DNA of 64,000 nt. It comes from Bacteroidota bacterium (GTDB taxonomy: Bacteria > Bacteroidota > Bacteroidia > Bacteroidales > F082). The stretch lies in NCBI GenBank assembly GCA_018816765.1, contig JAHIUX010000011.1, positions 62,001 through 126,000 on the forward strand. Reading direction: 5' to 3'. This document shows, one piece after another, positions 61,482 to 64,000 of the stretch. Both the position numbers and the translations under genes were made by a program. The notes beneath the pieces are model-generated. The model saw only the letters and a list, made by a program, of their open reading frames with translations, did no database searches and was not told where the DNA came from. Each line of letters opens with the position of its first letter. Positions within the stretch are counted from its first letter, which is position 1.

Positions 61482-61958
61482 ATGTTAGCAAACGAAATAT
61501 TTGACCGGTTGAAAACCGAATTCGGCGATGCAATTCTGGCATTCGACGATACCCAGCCAACCGACCCCTTCATCATGGTGCAGACCGACAAGGTGTTTGA
61601 TGTATGCTACAGCCTGCGCGACAACGACGAATTTCAGTTCGACTACCTGATGTGCCTCACCGGCATGGATCTGGGCGAGAACGTGGGTGTTGTATACCAC
61701 TTGTACTCAATGAAATTCAAACACAAGGTGGTGCTGAAGGTCGTGGCTCCGAAAGCGGATCCAAAAGTGCCTTCGGTTGAAATGCTTTGGAAAACGGCCG
61801 ACTGGCACGAACGCGAGGCATATGACCTGATGGGTGTTCAGTTCGAAGGACATCGCAACCTGATCCGCATCCTCTGCCCTTACGACTGGGAAGGTCATCC
61901 CCTGCGTAAAGACTATGAAACCCCTGAGTTCTACCACGGTATGAAAGTATCTTATTAA
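61482..61958 (+). CDS. nuoC: NADH:quinone oxidoreductase subunit C
   Basis: 158 residues; the 30-kDa subunit family signature is ERE AYDLMGVQFEGH (residues ~113-127), followed by LIRILCPYDWEGHPLRKDY. In some Bacteroidota nuoC and nuoD are fused; here they are separate genes 9 bp apart. Confidence 0.92.
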   Translation: MLANEIFDRLKTEFGDAILAFDDTQPTDPFIMVQTDKVFDVCYSLRDNDEFQFDYLMCLTGMDLGENVGVVYHLYSMKFKHKVVLKVVAPKADPKVPSVEMLWKTADWHEREAYDLMGVQFEGHRNLIRILCPYDWEGHPLRKDYETPEFYHGMKVSY

Positions 61959-61967
61959 TGCAGCGTT

Positions 61968-63119
61968 ATGAGTGATAAAAAAAGACTGGACCTCGAATAT
62001 AGTCAGATAGAGTCGGACAAAATGCGGATCAACGTTGGCCCGCAACACCCCTCAACACACGGGGTTTTACGGCTTGAAGTTGAGGTCGATGGCGAAATCG
62101 TGACCGAAGTTATTCCCCACCTGGGATACCTGCACCGTAGCTTCGAAAAACATTGCGAAAAGATGACCTATCCCCAGGTCATGCCATATATCGACAGGCT
62201 CGACTACATCTCGGCCATGAACAACGAATGGCCTTATGTGATGGCCCTCGAAAAACTGATGGACATCAAGGTGCCCGAAAAAGTTGACTACATCAGGGTG
62301 ATCCTTGCCGAGCTTAACCGCATTGCAAACCACCAGATTGCGGTGGCCACCTTTGGACTTGATGCCGGCGCCTTTACCCCATTCCTGTTCTTTTTCCGCG
62401 ACAGGGAATATATCCTCTGGATACTCGAAAAAATGTCGGGTGCACGACTGCTCTACAACTATTTCCGCGTTGGCGGGCTGGCAGCCGATGTGTATCCCGG
62501 CTTCAAAGAGGACTGCCTGAACATCGTGAAACAGGTCAGGAAAACCAATGCCGAAGTCATGGACCTGTTGATTTACAACAGCATCTTCATCAAGCGATCG
62601 GCCAATGTGGGTATACTGCGTCCGGATGTAGCCATCAATTTTGCCTGCAGCGGTCCGGTTTTGCGCGGATCGGGCGTAAAATACGACCTTAGAAAAGACG
62701 AGCCCTATTCCATCTACGACCGCTTCGATTTCGACATTCCTGTCGGCAAAGGCGAAGTGGGCGTTGTTGGCGATTGCTGGGACAGAAATATGGTCAGGGT
62801 GCAGGAAATGGAACAATCGTGCCGCATCATCGAACAGGCCATCGCGCAGATGCCCATGGAAGGTGATGTGAGTGCCCTCGTTCCCAAACGCATCAAACCA
62901 CCCAAGGGGGAAGTGTATATGCGTGCCGAAAATCCGAAAGGCGACCTGGGATTTTATATCGTGAGCAACGGCACCGACAAACCCGAAAGGTTAAAGGCCA
63001 GGGGAGCAAGTTTTGTGAACCTGTCGGTAATCCCTGAAATATCAAAGGGATATATGTTTGCCGACCTGATTCTCATCCTGGGCAGCATCGACATCGTTCT
63101 TGGTGAGGTAGACAGATAA
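61968..63119 (+). CDS. nuoD: NADH:quinone oxidoreductase subunit D
   Basis: 383 residues of the 49-kDa subunit. GPQHPSTHGVLRL and HLGYLHRSFEKHCEKMTYPQ (quinone-site His) at the N-terminus; IGEVDR-like end IVLGEVDR. It forms the quinone chamber with NuoB. The next gene is nuoH, 28 bp on; nuoE, nuoF and nuoG do not intervene. Confidence 0.94.
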   Translation: MSDKKRLDLEYSQIESDKMRINVGPQHPSTHGVLRLEVEVDGEIVTEVIPHLGYLHRSFEKHCEKMTYPQVMPYIDRLDYISAMNNEWPYVMALEKLMDIKVPEKVDYIRVILAELNRIANHQIAVATFGLDAGAFTPFLFFFRDREYILWILEKMSGARLLYNYFRVGGLAADVYPGFKEDCLNIVKQVRKTNAEVMDLLIYNSIFIKRSANVGILRPDVAINFACSGPVLRGSGVKYDLRKDEPYSIYDRFDFDIPVGKGEVGVVGDCWDRNMVRVQEMEQSCRIIEQAIAQMPMEGDVSALVPKRIKPPKGEVYMRAENPKGDLGFYIVSNGTDKPERLKARGASFVNLSVIPEISKGYMFADLILILGSIDIVLGEVDR

Positions 63120-63147
63120 TAATATTGATTAAAGATAAGGTGATACA

Positions 63148-64000
63148 ATGGAGAATGTTAACTTTTTATACGAGCTGTTCGGTAAGAATATCATTTCAGT
63201 TACGCTGATCGTATCTCTGCCCCTTGTATTTGTGTTAATTTATGCGCTGATTGCCATTCTGGCCGAGCTGAAGGTTTCGGCCTGGATACAGGAGCGCCTC
63301 GGGCCTATGAGAACCGGTCCATGGGGAATTTTACAACCCATTGCCGAGGTGGTGAAACTGATTCAGAAAGAAGACATTACCCCTGACAAATCGAGCAAAC
63401 TGCTTTACAACCTGGCTCCCTTTGTCATCTTCACAGGAGCCTATGCAGCTTTTGCCGTGATTCCGTTCAGTGAGTATTTTGTGCCCTCAGGGATCAACCT
63501 CGGACTTTTCTATGTGTTTGCCATCGGATCCATCAGTGCCCTGGGCATTGTGATGGGCGGCTGGGCATCGAACAACAAGTATTCACTCATGGGCGCCATG
63601 CGTTCGGTATCCCAGCTCATCAGTTACGAGATTCCGGCTGCCATGGCCATCTTATCCGTTGTTGTGCTGGCTTCATCCATGAATATGCAGGAAATTAACC
63701 ATCAGCAAACCGGCTGGTTCTGGAACTGGAATTTGTTTGGCGGCCCCGGCAGCTGGACAAAAATCTGGATCATTCCCTTTACGGTATTGCTCACCTTTAT
63801 ATATTTCATCTCTTCGCTCGCCGAAACCAACCGCGTACCTTTCGACATCCCTGAAGGGGAATCGGAACTGGTAGCCGGTTTTCACACCGAGTACAGTGGG
63901 ATGAAGTTCGCCATGTTTTTCTTTGCCGAATATGCCAATATGTTTGTGGTAGCTGCCATTTTAACCACCATTTTCCTTGGCGGATGGAATTCACCTTTCG
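63148..64000 (+). CDS. nuoH: NADH:quinone oxidoreductase subunit H (partial)
   Basis: Open from ATG 63148 to the window end, 284 codons seen. Translation gives hydrophobic spans and the typical NuoH blocks: ERLGPMRTGPWGILQPIAE (quinone-site entry), then AMRSVSQLISYEIP and ETNRVPFDIPEGESELVAGFH. The gene is cut at the right window edge. NuoH links the quinone site to the proton pumps. Confidence 0.93.
   Translation, partial: MENVNFLYELFGKNIISVTLIVSLPLVFVLIYALIAILAELKVSAWIQERLGPMRTGPWGILQPIAEVVKLIQKEDITPDKSSKLLYNLAPFVIFTGAYAAFAVIPFSEYFVPSGINLGLFYVFAIGSISALGIVMGGWASNNKYSLMGAMRSVSQLISYEIPAAMAILSVVVLASSMNMQEINHQQTGWFWNWNLFGGPGSWTKIWIIPFTVLLTFIYFISSLAETNRVPFDIPEGESELVAGFHTEYSGMKFAMFFFAEYANMFVVAAILTTIFLGGWNSPF

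Noticed and set aside
1-64000. CRISPR arrays, rRNA and tRNA genes, insertion sequences.
   Set aside because: No regularly spaced repeats, no RNA gene signatures and no transposase-like proteins were found on either strand.

Overview
The window reads as chromosomal DNA of a Bacteroidota bacterium, probably an anaerobic or facultative member related to Bacteroidales/Marinilabiliales. Pointers are the many -7 promoter elements of the form TAnnTTTG, Bacteroidota-type families (GIN-domain surface protein, DUF5777, DUF6249-like, SigZ, DUF2237), a Bacteroides-type tryptophanase, and a complex I operon that runs from nuoD straight to nuoH. No rRNA, tRNA, CRISPR array, integrase or transposase was seen.

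Layout: (a) 1-3950, an AT-rich defence-like operon cut by the window edge (Z1 C-terminus, PD-(D/E)XK DUF4420, AIPR). (b) 4.3-9.97 kb, host genes: isochorismatase-fold hydrolase, lipoprotein, E2-like acyltransferase, methyltransferase, small membrane proteins, and tryptophanase with a long leader that holds a 26-codon ORF and a hairpin. (c) 10.3-14.9 kb, an ECF sigma/anti-sigma pair leading into surface and outer-membrane genes. (d) 15.1-23.0 kb, an AraC regulator and a compact operon: PqqD-like RRE protein, ATP-grasp ligase, PLP decarboxylase with a YxxPxI leader-like N-terminus, urea-transporter/M23 fusion, outer-membrane protein, TPR protein. This is the best candidate for an undescribed system. 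(e) 23.0-30.5 kb, an eight-gene cytochrome cluster: two heptaheme, one hexaheme and three monoheme c-type proteins, a membrane cytochrome b and a beta-barrel. (f) 30.9-40.1 kb, a membrane/THEP1 NTPase fusion, MobA, three carotenoid genes, DUF2237, MFS, and a CPA2 antiporter. (g) 40.5-49.9 kb, GH125 mannosidase, SigZ and a metal-type permease, small proteins, Xth, ClC channel, YyaL. (h) 49.9-52.9 kb, an AT-rich insertion carrying rloB/rloA, bounded by integron-cassette features (an attC-like site and a matching core site) and by two 122-bp direct repeats made from the 5' end of yyaL. (i) 52.9-64 kb, dps/oxyR divergent pair, glutaminyl cyclase-like M28, PhoH, DNA polymerase I, and the start of the nuo operon (A, B, C, D, H).

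The island at (h) and the operon at (d) deserve attention first. In (d), the separate RRE protein, the ligase and a leader-like tail on the decarboxylase suggest that a RiPP-style recognition logic has been put onto an enzyme rather than a short precursor. In (h), the circular form of the cassette would have perfectly complementary outer core sites, a strong structural argument for integron-type mobility without an integrase nearby.
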